64,000 nt of DNA from the NCBI GenBank assembly GCA_002633025.1, contig NMRB01000174.1, forward strand, positions 22,133-86,132, given 5' to 3'. This DNA is from Notospermus geniculatus (taxonomy: Eukaryota; Nemertea; Pilidiophora; Heteronemertea; Lineidae). This document shows positions 46,400 through 58,215 of this stretch, one piece after another. Within the stretch, counting starts at the first letter, position 1, and the number at the start of each line of letters is the position of its first letter. The notes below the pieces were generated by a model, which did no database searches, had not been told where the DNA came from, and saw nothing but the letters and a program-made list of their open reading frames with translations. The translations under genes were made by a program, and so were the position numbers.

Positions 46400-46605
46400 A
46401 GCCTTGTTTGGACAAGATGGGTACAGCGTGTTGGGCTCGGAACAGAATCTCGGATGCCTGACACCAGAGAGGTGGCAAGTTCAACTCCCAGCCAGACCTC
46501 GCTCTTCGTGTGATAGAAAGTGCAACTCTCTCTGACAGCACAGATTTTCTCCTGCTGCTCTTGTCTCCTCCTGCATTTGTCACTTTTACCTTTGAAAGAC
46601 ATCTC
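46400..46605 (+). mobile_element. SINE-B copy
   Basis: GTACAGCGTGTTGGGCTCGG head, B-box-like AAGTTCAACTCCC, then TGTGATAGAAAGTGCAACTC and GTCTCCTCCTGCA, parallel to 18931-19095. Confidence 0.7.
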
Positions 46606-48010
46606 CTCTACATGCTTACATGTATGTGAAGTGATGAAATTTTTTTTCCTTAAAATTTACCAAAATGAGCAGATTTGGTAGACACATTAAACTGGGTCAA
46701 AAAGTAGCAAAGTGACGTGTGGCTTCGTGCCTTTTCGAATATAGACCAAGTTTGGGTTGAAAACTGGGAAAATGGCTGTTTACATGTAAATACCATTACT
46801 GGTCACCACAAACAAGGAAATTACACTTGCTGTATCATAAACCAATTATGGGTAAATACGGGAAACAGAAAATGTGGTGGCCTGATCTGAAATCAGGAGT
46901 TAATCAGAACTTGGTCAAAATGGCGGATAAAATCAGGTTGTGGATGGAAATTAGTTTCAATGGTTGGTTGATTGTGATTGGCTTATGTAAGGAAGGCTCT
47001 CATTGGGTGTAAAATGAGGGTTTTGAGAAACGCTGTGACCACCAGATGCCCTCCCCCAAAGTCATCTTGGATTCTATACCCCATTAGGTGTAGGGGTCAT
47101 GGTTCTAAGGGACCACTAGTCTAACCTCAGCAACTTCAACTAAGTGTACAAACGTCGAACAACAAATTTTGACCTCTCCGAACAAAATTCTTCCCATAAA
47201 CATTGAGTTCCCAGTACATAATTCAACCCCACTCTCCCAGGCACCTTATCATTTTGTGTAATGTGCTCAACACGCACAAAAACCAAAATAAAAGTCAAAC
47301 ATCAAAGATTTTTCTTATTCTAAGTTTCCTGTATCGCTGGCTGTAGATGTGCCAATGTTTCAAACGATATGACCAATTTCCTAATTTTCGTTTCACGATT
47401 TGAGTTTGTTTCAAAGGATGCCAATATTTTTGGTACACAGCCATATTTTGTTATAATTTCTGTACATTACATATTAGAGGGATGAAGAATCAAGCAGCAA
47501 GAATCCAATGCCTTGGTTCAACTGAATTGGAAGGCTCTCAAATTATCTGTACTGTATGTTTTTGGTGCATTTTTATCAAACTTAGGAATTGGTACTTGGT
47601 AACAGTCTCAACAGGTGGCGCTGTCAATGAGAGCTGACCTTACAACCTCCTAGCTGTCAGCCCACCCCGCTACCTCACCCCTGCCATCCATCGTCACTAA
47701 CAAGACAAATGCTGCACCACATTAGGGCCAATCACGTCGGACATCGACATCCTTCATGTCCGATCTGATTGGCCTAATGGATGCGCCGACATATTGCCCA
47801 GGACACGGTAATGCCATTCACAGCAGACATGATTAGGCTGTTTGTTGTTAACCCCTGTGACGGCGAACATCTGACAATGAAAATCACATCACATCATGAA
47901 AAGGTGAGGTTGTTGACTTTTATAGTCCGTCTGCTTGTCCCTAGGGATTAACACTTTATGTATTCATGAAAGCCAGTGATAGTCAATACTCTGTCTCCTA
48001 TACTCGTCAT
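46606..48010. other. Intron 1 sequence, unassigned
   Basis: No gene or repeat recognised. Confidence 0.4.
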
Positions 48011-48386
48011 TCTAACCTTATCCCTCACTCAACCAATCCAACCTTGTCCATCTCTTAACCGATCCAACCTCGTCCCTCTCTCAACCAATCCAACCTTGTT
48101 CCTCACTCAACCTCGTCCCTCTCTTAACCGAACCAACCTCGCCCCTCTCTCANACTCAACCTCGCCCTCACTCAACTGATCCAACCTCACCCCTCACTCA
48201 ACTGATCCAACCTTGTCCCTCACTCAACCGATCCAACCTTGTCCCTCTCTCAACCGATCCAACCTCATCCCTCTTTCTCAACTGATCCAATCTCGCCCCT
48301 CTCTCAACCGATCCAACCTCGTCCCTCTCAACTGACATAACCTTGCCCCTCTCTCAACCGATCCAACCTCGTCCCTCTCTCAACCT
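48011..48386. repeat. 26-bp pyrimidine-rich minisatellite, about 14 copies
   Basis: The unit is CTCTCAACCGATCCAACCTC then GTCCCT. The plus strand is almost G-free. A gap mark at 48153 lies inside the array, so copy number is uncertain. Confidence 0.9.
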
Positions 48387-48890
48387 GGACTGAACCACCT
48401 TGAGTCACTCTCAATGTTTCATTCCGTGTGCCGTAAGCTTACACAGGGATTACAAGTCACGACAACTTTTGTCGATTTGTCTGTTTGTCCTTGCCGTCAA
48501 TGACACCAATCTTTTCCTCCTAATTTGAGACGCATCAGTTACTCAGCGATTAAGCTAAAACTTAAACAAATATGCTGATTGCTAAATGATGTACCAGGTC
48601 CCCATTTCTTGCAAGATGTACCAAGCCCTATGTTTGGACCTTGTGAATTCCAACGTCTAAGACATTTCTTGTAGATGGATTTTATTCTTTGACAAACATG
48701 ATGCCCAGATAATCTTTGAAGAGAAGCTAGTATTCCCACTCACTATGAGGTGCAAATCCCAAGGACTAGCTATACTTTGTTGGCAGAAGCGGTAAAGTTC
48801 CCTATCCCAGGACTTGAACTCAAACTTGGGTACAAAACATTGGGATACGGGGCATCCATCATAGAGATACAGCAGAGACCAGGGTCCTCT
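48387..48890. other. Intron 1 sequence, unassigned
   Basis: Nothing recognised before the SINE-A tail. Confidence 0.4.
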
Positions 48891-49166
48891 ATTCTGTATT
48901 CGATTTTTTTCCATCAGGGCCGAAGCCATAGCATTATTGGCCCTGGTAAGTATGGAAGAGGCCATCTCAAGCTACTCATGTTCCTCACTTGGATGGGGTC
49001 TTTTACTTGCACTTGCAAAGGAACAAGGTACAAGGCACCACGGCTTACTGTTCCATGCGATGGATGTGAAGAGCCAGGGATGACTTATCCCATATGGCCA
49101 AGGATTTGAGCCTGGGACCTGCCGCTTGCTGAGCGGACGTGATAACCACTAGGCTATCACGGGTCC
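48891..49166 (-). mobile_element. SINE-A, reverse
   Basis: Complete body and head; TTTTTTCCATCAGGGCCGAA at one end and CCACTAGGCTATCACGGGTC at the other. Confidence 0.9.
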
Positions 49167-49885
49167 TACATTCAACTTCTAAAGAATGTGAAGGTGCCTT
49201 CTGATTACTGAAGTGCCCAAGAGGGAAGATTTTCTTAACGAAATGCTACAAATACAACATAGATTGATTGACAAGGCCCACGTCTGCCAGAGGCGGCATC
49301 TGATTGGTTGCGACACAATCTCCACGTTCGTCCCTGGGAATGAACCAGATGAAACAATGAACTTCACTAATGACACAAATGATCGCCAGCCTTAAGCAAA
49401 AACAATCCAACATTACATCAGGCTCAGAGCATGTTCGTTTCTTCTTAACATGCAAATTCAACCAATCAGAGACAAGATGACCAAATCACCAAATTATCCA
49501 CGTAAAAGCAATTGGACGAGTTATGCATCGATGTGGCACAGTAAAGTTTTTCGTCAATGTTCCCCCCAGACTCAGTTCAGAGTGGAAGCCTTTTTTGTAT
49601 TTTTCATAAGTTCATCGATCACAAACAAGCTTCCTGCAAACTCGATTGATTTTTCCCTCACCAAACCATCAAAGCACCTTTTTCACATTTTCAGAGAAAT
49701 GAACTTGTTTACGTAAGTGCACTTTAACTGCCCTCAAAAGGCAGTATATCCACCTGCAAGAGGCAGGAGTACGCTCGCTTCAAGTAATAGCTCTTTCTTT
49801 TACCATCAATAGGTGTAGCATAGAGAAAAGCTGGTACTCCAATATGCCTTCATCCCACTGATCAAAACAGAGACGCTGGTCTTTT
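49167..49885. other. Intron 1 sequence, unassigned
   Basis: Short frames on both strands at 49179-49716 have no known family. Confidence 0.35.
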
Positions 49886-50195
49886 AGTGTACTGTAGTGT
49901 AGAGCCAGCTTCATTGGATGTGGTGTATAGATGTAGTGTAGAGTCAGCTGTAGTGGGCATAGTATAGGTTGTAGCATAGTCAGCTGCATTGGATGTCGTG
50001 TAAACTGCGGTGTAGCGGCGGCTGTAGTGGATGTAGTGTAGAATGAGCTGTAGTGGGTGTGATGTAGGCTGTGGCATTGAGTTAGCTGTAGTGGATGTAG
50101 TGTACACTGTAGCGTGGAGTTAGCTACAGTGGATGTAGTGTACAATGCAGTGTAGTCAGCTGTAGTGGATGTAGTGTAGGATTAAGTGAAGAGTA
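49886..50195. repeat. ~37-bp degenerate minisatellite, 8-9 copies
   Basis: AGCTGTAGTGGATGTAGTGT recurs at 28-37 base spacing (near 49947, 49981, 50018, 50046, 50083, 50121, 50157). Overlapping minus-strand frames are artefacts. Confidence 0.85.
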
Positions 50196-50527
50196 CAGCT
50201 ACTTCACCATACTGCAACTGATAACTATTGGGGTTTCTGTCTTTTACAATGGATGGCTCTGAAGTCGGCCACTTTCACTCGTGTTTCCACTTGACTGCCT
50301 TCGCTGACACGAGCATTAAAATCCCAATTAGCAGATCTCAGGAACAACGCGATCCTAAGTTACATGGCCGTCGTAGTAATTAAACAACATCACGGCATTA
50401 CCTGGGTTCATAATACCCAAACCTTGTGAGTCATCGGTGATAATGATGGGGTCGGTACGACGGTGGTGCTGACAGGGAGAGGGGGTGAGTGAAGCAGTGT
50501 CAGGGGGGATGACACCTTGGTCGGGAT
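50196..50527. other. Intron 1 sequence, unassigned
   Basis: Nothing recognised. Confidence 0.4.
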
Positions 50528-50799
50528 GACACTGATCCACAGCCTGCATTGTACTGTGTCGTATGTTTCCATCAGGGCTGAAGCCATAGCATTATTGACC
50601 CTGGTAAGTACGGAAGAGGCCATCTCAAGCTACTCGTGTTCCTCACTTGGATGGGGTCTTTTACTTGCCCTTGCAAAGGAACAAGGTACAAGGCACCACC
50701 GCTTACTGTGTCATGTGACGACAGACTGAAGAGCCAGGGATGATATCCCATACGGCCTGGGATTCGAACCCAAGACCTGCCACTTGCTGAGCGGATGTG
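50528..50799 (-). mobile_element. SINE-A, reverse, head truncated
   Basis: It shares ACACTGATCC(A)CAGCC.GCATTGTACTG 3' sequence with the copy at 54364. The match stops at CTGAGCGGATGTGA, so the A-box part is gone. Confidence 0.88.
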
Positions 50800-51596
50800 A
50801 GCCAGCACTTCATGGGGACTGAGTTAAGCGCCTTGACCAGACACAGAAGTTCCCAAAGCGGATCACGATTTGAACGTGGTACATGTACTTCCAAAATTTT
50901 AACACTTTCTGCTCTTGGCCATTCAGGTTAACCTTGGTTCAAATCAACCCCAAAATCGCAAACCACGGTGGTATAGATCCAGCAGAACACTGCTTTCACG
51001 ACAGAGCTCCATTTCAAATTCTTAAACCCGAAGCTTGAAAAACACTTCGTGTCGACAGCAAGAATGCATCAACAATAGGCGAACGCTGACATTTGATTGG
51101 CTGATCAAAACATCTCACCAGTTCAATAAATTTCCAAGATTGATTCGACGAACGCTGCGCTGAAAAAATCTTCAAAGAAACTGACATCTGGAATTTGAAA
51201 ATAACTTTGCCGTGGATGTCGCACGAGGCGTAACAAGGAGAAAGCATTATGGCGGGTGTTCAACGCAGAAATCAATGCAAAATTTCGTAGAATTACACCG
51301 CGACGGTTGGTAATATAAAAGACGAGAATTCGAAAATTGGTATCAATTCCAGCCACGTTTCAACAATGAATTTACACCGCAGGGGTCCGAGTCAAAATTT
51401 CCACGTTAAATTTTTTTCTCCGCCGACTCTATTACGAGAATTTGTCCAACTGGGAACAAAGGGATGAGCGAATGTTTAAGTGGGAAGTTTTGTCAGGACT
51501 AATTCGACATGTCGTGACTGATGCAGCGGTCATTAATATGACATGCAGACAGCCTGGCGTCTTAAAAGGATGACTGGTTTCTTCTAATCTACTTAC
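50800..51596. other. Intron 1 sequence (if exon 1 is right), unassigned
   Basis: The overlapping minus-strand frames at 51014-51356 show no known domain. Confidence 0.35.
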
Positions 51597-51714
51597 GTTT
51601 GTTACAACGTGAAGATCTGATGAAGAAACAATGCAAGATCCACGCGACTAGGGCAAGTTTTTCATTCGGGATGTTCACCAGCACCGAGAGATTTCCACAC
51701 AAAAAGGAGGTCAT
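51597..51714 (-). CDS. DDR: Candidate DDR exon 1: start codon and signal peptide
   Basis: On the minus strand, an ATG in a fair context (GCTAAAATGACC) opens a frame of 39 codons plus one base. It ends at the strong donor AAAC/GTAAGT. The single leftover C joins the CC at the start of exon 2 to make Pro, so the phase fits. The peptide has a hydrophobic core, LALVAWILHCFFI, followed by RSSRCNKP and then QCRTSLGM of the domain, as expected for a secreted N-terminus. The same frame is open upstream to another ATG at 51789, but that lies in repeat family F. There is no homology evidence, since signal peptides are not conserved, and GTAAGT occurs often by chance. An alternative exon elsewhere is quite possible. 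Confidence 0.42.
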
Positions 51715-51759
51715 TTTAGCAGGGAAACCGAAGACCCTTACTTTGACCCTCGCATCAAA

Positions 51760-51999
51760 TATGTCACCTGCTCCAGCGAAAGCAGACACTTGTCACAAGC
51801 GATCATCATTTATTAGTTTACTCAAGTATTATCACTGCTGTCAAAAATGTGACCCGTTCCACCGAATGCAGGCACTTTCACAAGTGATCATCATTGGTCA
51901 TCAGTTTATACTCAACTAGTATCACTGCTGTCCACTATTATTGTCAACCTGCAGAGATGTACATTTCAGTGCTTGTGTTGTAAGGCTGTTAACCCTTTA
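51760..51999. repeat. Repeat family F, two copies in tandem
   Basis: A partial copy (51760-51843: CACCTGCTCCAGCGAAAGCA) is followed by a fuller copy (51846-51999: GTGACCCGTTCCACCGAATG ... TGTAAGGCTGTTAACCCTTT). Homologous to 21008-21165. Confidence 0.75.
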
Positions 52000-54122
52000 G
52001 ACCATGCCGACACCACAAACGTATGGTCCTGTTCGTCTTGCCTTTGATCAGCATCACACTGACCTCTGATGAAGCAGACGATACAAGTACACAGACAATC
52101 ACTGAAGGATCATGGGAGAAAACAGGTGGCGATAGACGATGCATCTTATAACATGTATCTTTCAGCATCGTCCAAACGTTTGACGAAGAAATTGAAAATC
52201 GTTCCTGTTTTCAATGCGGATCATCAAAGGCTTTCGGCGTCCATCCGCCATCTTTTAGACTCAGGGATTTTTCAAGAGAAACCTTTTTAATTACACAAAC
52301 TGCCACACGCTTTCTGTATATCAAGGAAAAGACGCTGATATGATGCATGGAATAAAGTCGGATGATAGATTAATTTAAGATTTCCCCCAGTAAAAAGATA
52401 AGAAAGATTAAAGGGAAATTTAATGTGTATGTTATAACTGATACAATGGAGATATCACTAGCAACATCAAAGGGAAGAAACGGTGGCATCGCTTAAAGGG
52501 ACTATGAGGGTGAAACTGCTTTCTTTCACTTGGAATCAACAATACGTAACATGACTTTACCAGTAGTACGTGACTATGGGTTTGAACCTGTTGCAGCTGG
52601 CACGGCATAACCCATCAGCAATGGAGGATTTCCTTTACGGCCTAGTGGCTGGCATGTTCACTTCGGCGCTAGACATTAAGCAACGTAGAGCGCGATCACT
52701 TTGTGTATGGGTGACCGGCGCACGTACAATACAAGGTTTATTTCACCAGGCTGTGACCGCCTGACAACTTATTTGCTAGGTTCATTATGTGCTGCAGTCA
52801 GATCCTTGTGGAACACACTTTAGTACAGCTAAATCTCAACTTTGTCAAGTATTTTGGATAAGCCTATAACTATCTTGTGCACTAGGAAGTGAGATGTTGA
52901 ATCTATTGTGCTTTAACTTCACGGGTAAAACGGACCAAGACAATTTTGAATGTCGAAACCCCAAAACTTCTGAACCAATCAGATCACAGGATAACAAGGC
53001 CAACCGCCATGATATTCAGGTGGCTCTCTCCCTCTTTGCCGTATTTGATTTTTGCGTTCTTCAAAGTCTCGGGTGTATAAAACTTAAAACACGAAAAACC
53101 TTGGGGAAAGATTACACACGGTAACAACGTTTCAAGTATATGATTTGGGTTTAACTTTAAGCTTGTTTTTCAGCCAATCAAAGAACGGTTTAGAAATACG
53201 ACAAAGGATGGCGGAGGAGTCCAGTAATCGGATGATGATTTGACAAAGTTTACTTGAGGTTTTAATACTGTTTTAGTCGTGCAATTAAAGGTCAGATGAG
53301 ATGACATGTTCCGTAATGCACCACTGCACATCAGATGTACGTATCAATTTGGCAACTTAGCATGGAACCAAGTCAGCTATAATCTTTTACTTTTTTTGCA
53401 GGTTTTATATCATCAAGATAAAACTTCAAGGTTTTATAGGGGGTGGGACACAAATAGGATGAGATGTTTAATAAGAAATTGAATTCAGAAAAAAATCCTG
53501 TGTATAAAAGAGAAAATGGAATAACGCTAACACCATTGATACCGAGTCTAGACCGGGCAACTCGGGTCATCAGACCACATCACATTGGGTCGCGACTTGT
53601 CCAGGGACCAATCACTCAAACCACCAATCAAATCCTGTCCTTGTTCACATCGTCCAACCTTAATCTCCCGACAATGCCCATCGCTAAATTATTCAAGTTT
53701 TCCGATTCGTACAAGATCAACGGGAAATCCTCTCTAAATCTCTTGTCGGAGACGGCGTGAAAAAGTCATCGCCACCTCGCCGGCGTAATTCATTTTAAAC
53801 GAGAGAAAAGAAGCGGTCAAAGTGCAGCGGTAATCCGCCGGTAATGACAATGGCAAAATCGGATGCATATTTGTGGCGATACCTGACAGTCTTGAGCACT
53901 GCCTAATTACAATACAGACGACTGCGAAAAGGTCCGCATTCAGTCCGACCCTTCACAGACACCAAAGACACAGGATGTCAAATTTCACTAGATTAAGTTG
54001 AAATCTTTTACTTTGTCATCTGACAGTTCAATAACTATTACCGATGCGCCGAGGCACGGGGTGAAGGAAGAAAAGCTGGGAAGTCAATTGAGATTTTTGT
54101 ACCAGGAGGTTCTCACAGTAGC
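52000..54122. other. Unassigned sequence upstream of candidate exon 1
   Basis: No promoter, exon or repeat could be supported. The plus-strand frame at 53464-53760 and others have no known family. Confidence 0.35.
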
Positions 54123-54363
54123 GGCTTTTGTGATGGATCAAGGGATTTAGGTGGAGAGGTGATGCTGGCAGGTTATTGAAAACAGATGGGTTACAATATC
54201 ACACGTCCAACTTTACATCATCACTCATGGTTTGCAAAGAGATTGCCCAGTGGCTCATTGTGACGTCACTTTTTGACTTGCAGTCCACCATGCTGGCGTG
54301 GATGACGAAGTTGTCACCTGGAGATCATGTCATCAACTGAAGTCACACACACTTCACTTGTAT

Positions 54364-54840
54364 TCAGGGCCGAAGCCAAACCATTATTGGGCCTGGTTAA
54401 TGTGGAAGAGCCCGTCTCAGTCAGGAAGACACTGATCCAGAGCCAGCATTGTACTGTGTTGTATTTTTCCGTCAGGGCTGAAGCCTTAGCATTATTGGGC
54501 CTGGTACCATGGAAGAGGCCATCTCAAGCTACTCATGTTCCTCACTTGGATGGGGTCTTCTACTTGCCCTTGCAAAGGCACAAGGTACAAGGCACCATGG
54601 CTTACTGTCCCATGTGACGGACTGAAGAGCCAGGGATGATATCCCAGGCTGAGGTCACAGCTACACCAACAAGGGCACGGCTTGCAAACAAAGGTTTCAT
54701 CATCATCAACCCTTTGTTCACCGGCATATCCCTGTACCGTGTAGCTCTATGTGAACACGGTCTTATGGCCCAGGCTGGATTCGAACCCGGGAACTGCCGC
54801 TTGCTAAACGGATATGATAACCACTTGGCTATCAGGGCTC
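54364..54840 (-). mobile_element. SINE-A, reverse, with partial second tail and internal insertion
   Basis: A 3' fragment (54364-54420) is followed by a longer SINE-A (54466-54840). Inside it, 54652-54768 is a 117-bp insertion flanked by a 9-base direct repeat CCCAGGCTG (54643-54651, 54769-54777). The insertion has imperfect inverted ends (GGTCACAGCTACAC / GTGTAGCTCTATGTGAAC) and an inner AACAAAGG / CCTTTGTT pair. The B box GGGTTCGAATCC is intact. Confidence 0.85.
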
Positions 54841-55591
54841 CTCAAAGGTCAGAGGTCATTGATCATAGGTCACTGGCAAAAATGGGTGAATCAATTGAAC
54901 TATATCTTCGATGCTTTCATCAGCCGATCACTCCTGTCAATTACAACCTGACTTAGACACATCTGCCTCGTCTTCCACTCCAATATGAGACGGTTCATTG
55001 ACCCTACACCAGTTGAAATCAACAACACAAGTACAATACATTTGAGATCTAGTTTCAATCAATCAATATTTCTCATGGTGATCAATACAGCTTTGATGGG
55101 GCAGCTATCTGAACATTCAAAACAAGGCAACACTTTGAACATGGAAGCAGCAATCAAAGACGAAATCGCTGACCATTAATATGAAATACGGCATAATTCC
55201 GTCATCTCCAGTCATGCGAACGCCAACTTGTTGCCAAGGCTCGCTGGAATGGAAATAATGCATTCTGGGATTGATCAAGGCCGAGCCGCTCACTTCCATC
55301 ACACGATTTGGTCGTGAATTGATTTTCTCGTCGTTTATAAATAAACGTGGGCGTACATTTCTGTGCGATGCAATGTACAGTATATAATAGCCACTTTTAC
55401 CCCGCAGCAACTAGCGTACTGAACACTCTAGGAGTCATTTCAGCAATGTTTGTTCAAATATTAGGTATCGCTTCCATAAAGAACCAATGTATGGTTATTA
55501 TTGAGCAGACAATTGATGCTGGGAAAATATTTGAATATGGCATCTCAAAAACACGACAAGATATTGGATACTGGGTCAGTGGACTGATGAT

Positions 55592-55770
55592 GTTGGCATA
55601 GTGGTTACAGGATATTAACCCTTTACCACTTTTAACATTTACACAAGGAGGTCTGAGGTTCAACTCCCAGGAAGCCCTGTCTTTGGGCTATAAAAGAAAG
55701 TGAATCACTTTGATATCACATCTTTACCCGGTGACTCTGGTTTCCTCCTGCAACATGCATTATCAACTCT
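55592..55770 (+). mobile_element. SINE-B-like copy, 3' end broken by M11
   Basis: GGCATAGTGGTTACAGG head, GAGGTTCAACTCCC B box, GGCTATAAAAGAAAGTG, then GGTTTCCTCCTGCA, as in 46400-46605. Confidence 0.6.
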
Positions 55771-55782
55771 ATGCACACAATA

Positions 55783-56086
55783 CACCGGTTTCACATCTCG
55801 CACGATCGCAGCACCCCTAGTAGAATTTTCAACGGCCACTTCCGTTTTTAACCTCACTCTGAGGAGTAAGGCAAATATTTCCGAGATCGAGGTTGAAAAA
55901 CGTGTTGGTTCCCGATACTGCCGCCAGAGATCCATCCCCTGGTGGCGGCATTGGGAACCAATGCACGCATTTCAACCTCGATTCAGGAAATTTTTGCCCG
56001 TACTCCTTGTAGTGAGGTTGAAAACGGAAGTGGCCGGTGAAATTTCTACCAGGGGCGCTGCGATTGTGCAAGATGTGAAATCAGTG
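55783..56086. mobile_element. Palindromic MITE M11, copy 1
   Basis: TA-flanked. The ends are CACCGGTTTCACATCTCGCA and ATGTGAAATCAGTG. Arms pair through GGCCACTTCCGTTTTTAACC / GGTTGAAAACGGAAGTGGCC and TTGGTTCCCGATACTGCCGC / GCGGCATTGGGAACCAA. Non-coding; the 150- and 80-codon frames here are on its arms. Confidence 0.87.
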
Positions 56087-56154
56087 TATATTAGGCAACT
56101 AATGCCCCATTTCTGCTACAACATTTCGGTTCATGGTTTGCAAAAGGGGTGAGG

Positions 56155-56262
56155 TTTTTGCCCTCTATATCACATGAAGAATCGGTCGCACCGGGAATCA
56201 AACCAACAACCTCCAAGCAACAGGTACTAATGTTGCACTACATCATTCACACAGATCAGTAG
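56155..56262 (-). mobile_element. SINE-B-like copy, reverse
   Basis: TATATCACATGAAGAATCGG then CGGGAATCAAACCAACAACC, a reversed B box. Paired with the divergent copy at 59562-59660. Confidence 0.6.
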
Positions 56263-56686
56263 CAGGTATCAGTGCTTTCATTCCTCGATGTGACGCTACA
56301 CAAGGGTTAAAACATGAGACGTATAACGTGACACCTCAACCAATCAGTGGCTAGAATCCCACGAGCGAAGCAACTCGTGTAGAGTCGCGTCAGCGTTATT
56401 CTTATCGTGATATCGTATTCTACGAATCGATGATACTTCAAAAACCGATAGTGGTATTGTGTGTGAACAATCGTTAACAATAAGACACTGACAGTTCAAT
56501 ACTCACGTTTTCCTCAGATAATCATATTATGTTATACTACACTGATAGTGTCAGAGGTTAAAACACGAGTCTACATGGTGTTCATATTGGGTTTACCCAC
56601 AAAGATTTATTGATCTTGGCATGTTCTATCAGAGGTTTTCGTAATCTGAAGGCTTTCACACACTTGTCAGTTGCAGGCGGCATTCG

Positions 56687-56925
56687 GTAGCCACGGTGGT
56701 GTAGTGGTTCAGGCCTCTGACTAGCGGTCAGTGGGTCCCGGGTTCGAATCCCACTGCGCGTGAGACTTTGGGCAAGTCTCTTTGCCTCACTGGCCTCTCT
56801 CCATCCAGGTGTATAAATGGGTACTGGTTGGAAAGGCTCTGATTGTAGCGCTGAATGAGCAGCTCATCTGAGTTCTACTGAATGGTTTCAGGATAGACTG
56901 GGGTTAAAGTGTAAAGTCAGATGAC
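56687..56925 (+). mobile_element. tRNA-derived SINE-D, only in copy 1 of the duplication
   Basis: A box TGGTGTAGTGGTT (56697-56709) and B box GGGTTCGAATCCC (56740-56752), then TGGGCAAGTCTC, CCATCCAGGTGTATAAATGG and GGTTAAAGTGTAAAGTCAG. The corresponding place in copy 2 (about 60080) lacks it. The GTGTATAAATGGGTAC body is of a kind widespread in animal SINEs (knowledge). Confidence 0.85.
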
Positions 56926-57496
56926 ACTTCTACCATTGTTGATATCAGACTGTAAACCCAAACTTTAACTTTTCCACCACACTGCCTCCATACAATGGGC
57001 GGACCCAAAATTGCACTTTGCACTGCGGACAAGTATGCGAAATCCTAGTGTCCAGGCAAAAATCTTCCCTCACCAGCAACACAAACGTTTTGTACGAGTA
57101 CCCGCTACTTCAACCCTCGGTACAACCACCCAATAACCAATTACATCGCACTTGCCAGTACAGACTTGTAGCTAACTCAAAGACTGGGCACGGGATAAAA
57201 CAAACTCCGATCAATTAAACCGGAATGAAAAATCTAATATAGTTCCATAGCAAGTATGCCAGCACGGGTTGAGTATTTTCCTTCCGCCATTGTTCTTGTT
57301 TGATGAGATCTGAAACGTGTTTTTGTAATGTTGGTACACATTATGATGTCAATTAACTCCATCGGGCCTACTGTGTTGCTAATTGTTTACAAAGTGAATG
57401 TAGGTCCATTTTCCAAGGGTTACAAAAAGTGAAATACCACTTTTGCAAGGGTTGAGACAAATTTGACAAGGGTACAAAACCCGATCTGTTGATGCT

Positions 57497-57497
57497 N
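57497..57497. other. Gap mark at duplication junction
   Basis: A single N joins the two tandem copies exactly, as expected if an assembler abutted two contigs. Confidence 0.85.
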
Positions 57498-57738
57498 GGC
57501 TTTTGTGATGGATCAAGGGATTTAGGTGGAGAGGTGATGCTGGCAGGTTATTGAAAACAGATGGGTTACAATATCACACGTCCAACTTTACATCATCACT
57601 CATGGTTTGCAAAGAGATTGCCCAGTGGCTCATTGTGACGTCACTTTTTGACTTGCAGTCCACCATGCTGGCGTGGATGACGAAGTTGTCACCTGGAGAT
57701 CATGTCATCAACTGAAGTCACACACACTTCACTTGTAT

Positions 57739-58215
57739 TCAGGGCCGAAGCCAAACCATTATTGGGCCTGGTTAATGTGGAAGAGCCCGTCTCAGTCAGG
57801 AAGACACTGATCCAGAGCCAGCATTGTACTGTGTTGTATTTTTCCGTCAGGGCTGAAGCCTTAGCATTATTGGGCCTGGTACCATGGAAGAGGCCATCTC
57901 AAGCTACTCATGTTCCTCACTTGGATGGGGTCTTCTACTTGCCCTTGCAAAGGCACAAGGTACAAGGCACCATGGCTTACTGTCCCATGTGACGGACTGA
58001 AGAGCCAGGGATGATATCCCAGGCTGAGGTCACAGCTACACCAACAAGGGCACGGCTTGCAAACAAAGGTTTCATCATCATCAACCCTTTGTTCACCGGC
58101 ATATCCCTGTACCGTGTAGCTCTATGTGAACACGGTCTTATGGCCCAGGCTGGATTCGAACCCGGGAACTGCCGCTTGCTAAACGGATATGATAACCACT
58201 TGGCTATCAGGGCTC
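57739..58215 (-). mobile_element. SINE-A with insertion, duplicate of 54364-54840
   Basis: Apparently identical to the first copy, including the 117-bp insertion at 58027-58143 and its 9-base flanking repeat. Confidence 0.85.

Larger units (their letters stand above)
21295..51714 (-). other. DDR: Span of the partial DDR gene (exons 1?-4)
   Basis: Discoidin domain receptors are single-pass receptor tyrosine kinases that bind collagen through an N-terminal F5/8 type C domain at the cell surface. The exons run right to left. A possible exon 1 carries a signal peptide, then exons 2, 3 and 4 cover roughly the first two-thirds of the discoidin domain. Junction phases are 1, 2 and 0, and every join keeps frame. 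Introns are about 6.9, 19.6 and 3.4 kb. The remaining extracellular region, transmembrane helix and kinase would lie to the left, beyond the window. Introns are filled with MITEs, SINEs and minisatellites listed separately. Whether this is the orthologue of a particular vertebrate DDR cannot be told from the discoidin part alone. Confidence 0.8.
54123..57496 (+). repeat. Tandem duplication, copy 1
   Basis: Matches 57498-61002 in the same orientation at an initial offset of 3375. From 54123 to 55593 I find no difference. From 55594 to about 56320 identity drops to perhaps 85-90%. It is near-identical again at about 56320-56600 and 57219-57480. The copies differ by a SINE (here) and an M3 MITE (copy 2). 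The only thing between them is the gap mark at 57497. Confidence 0.93.
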
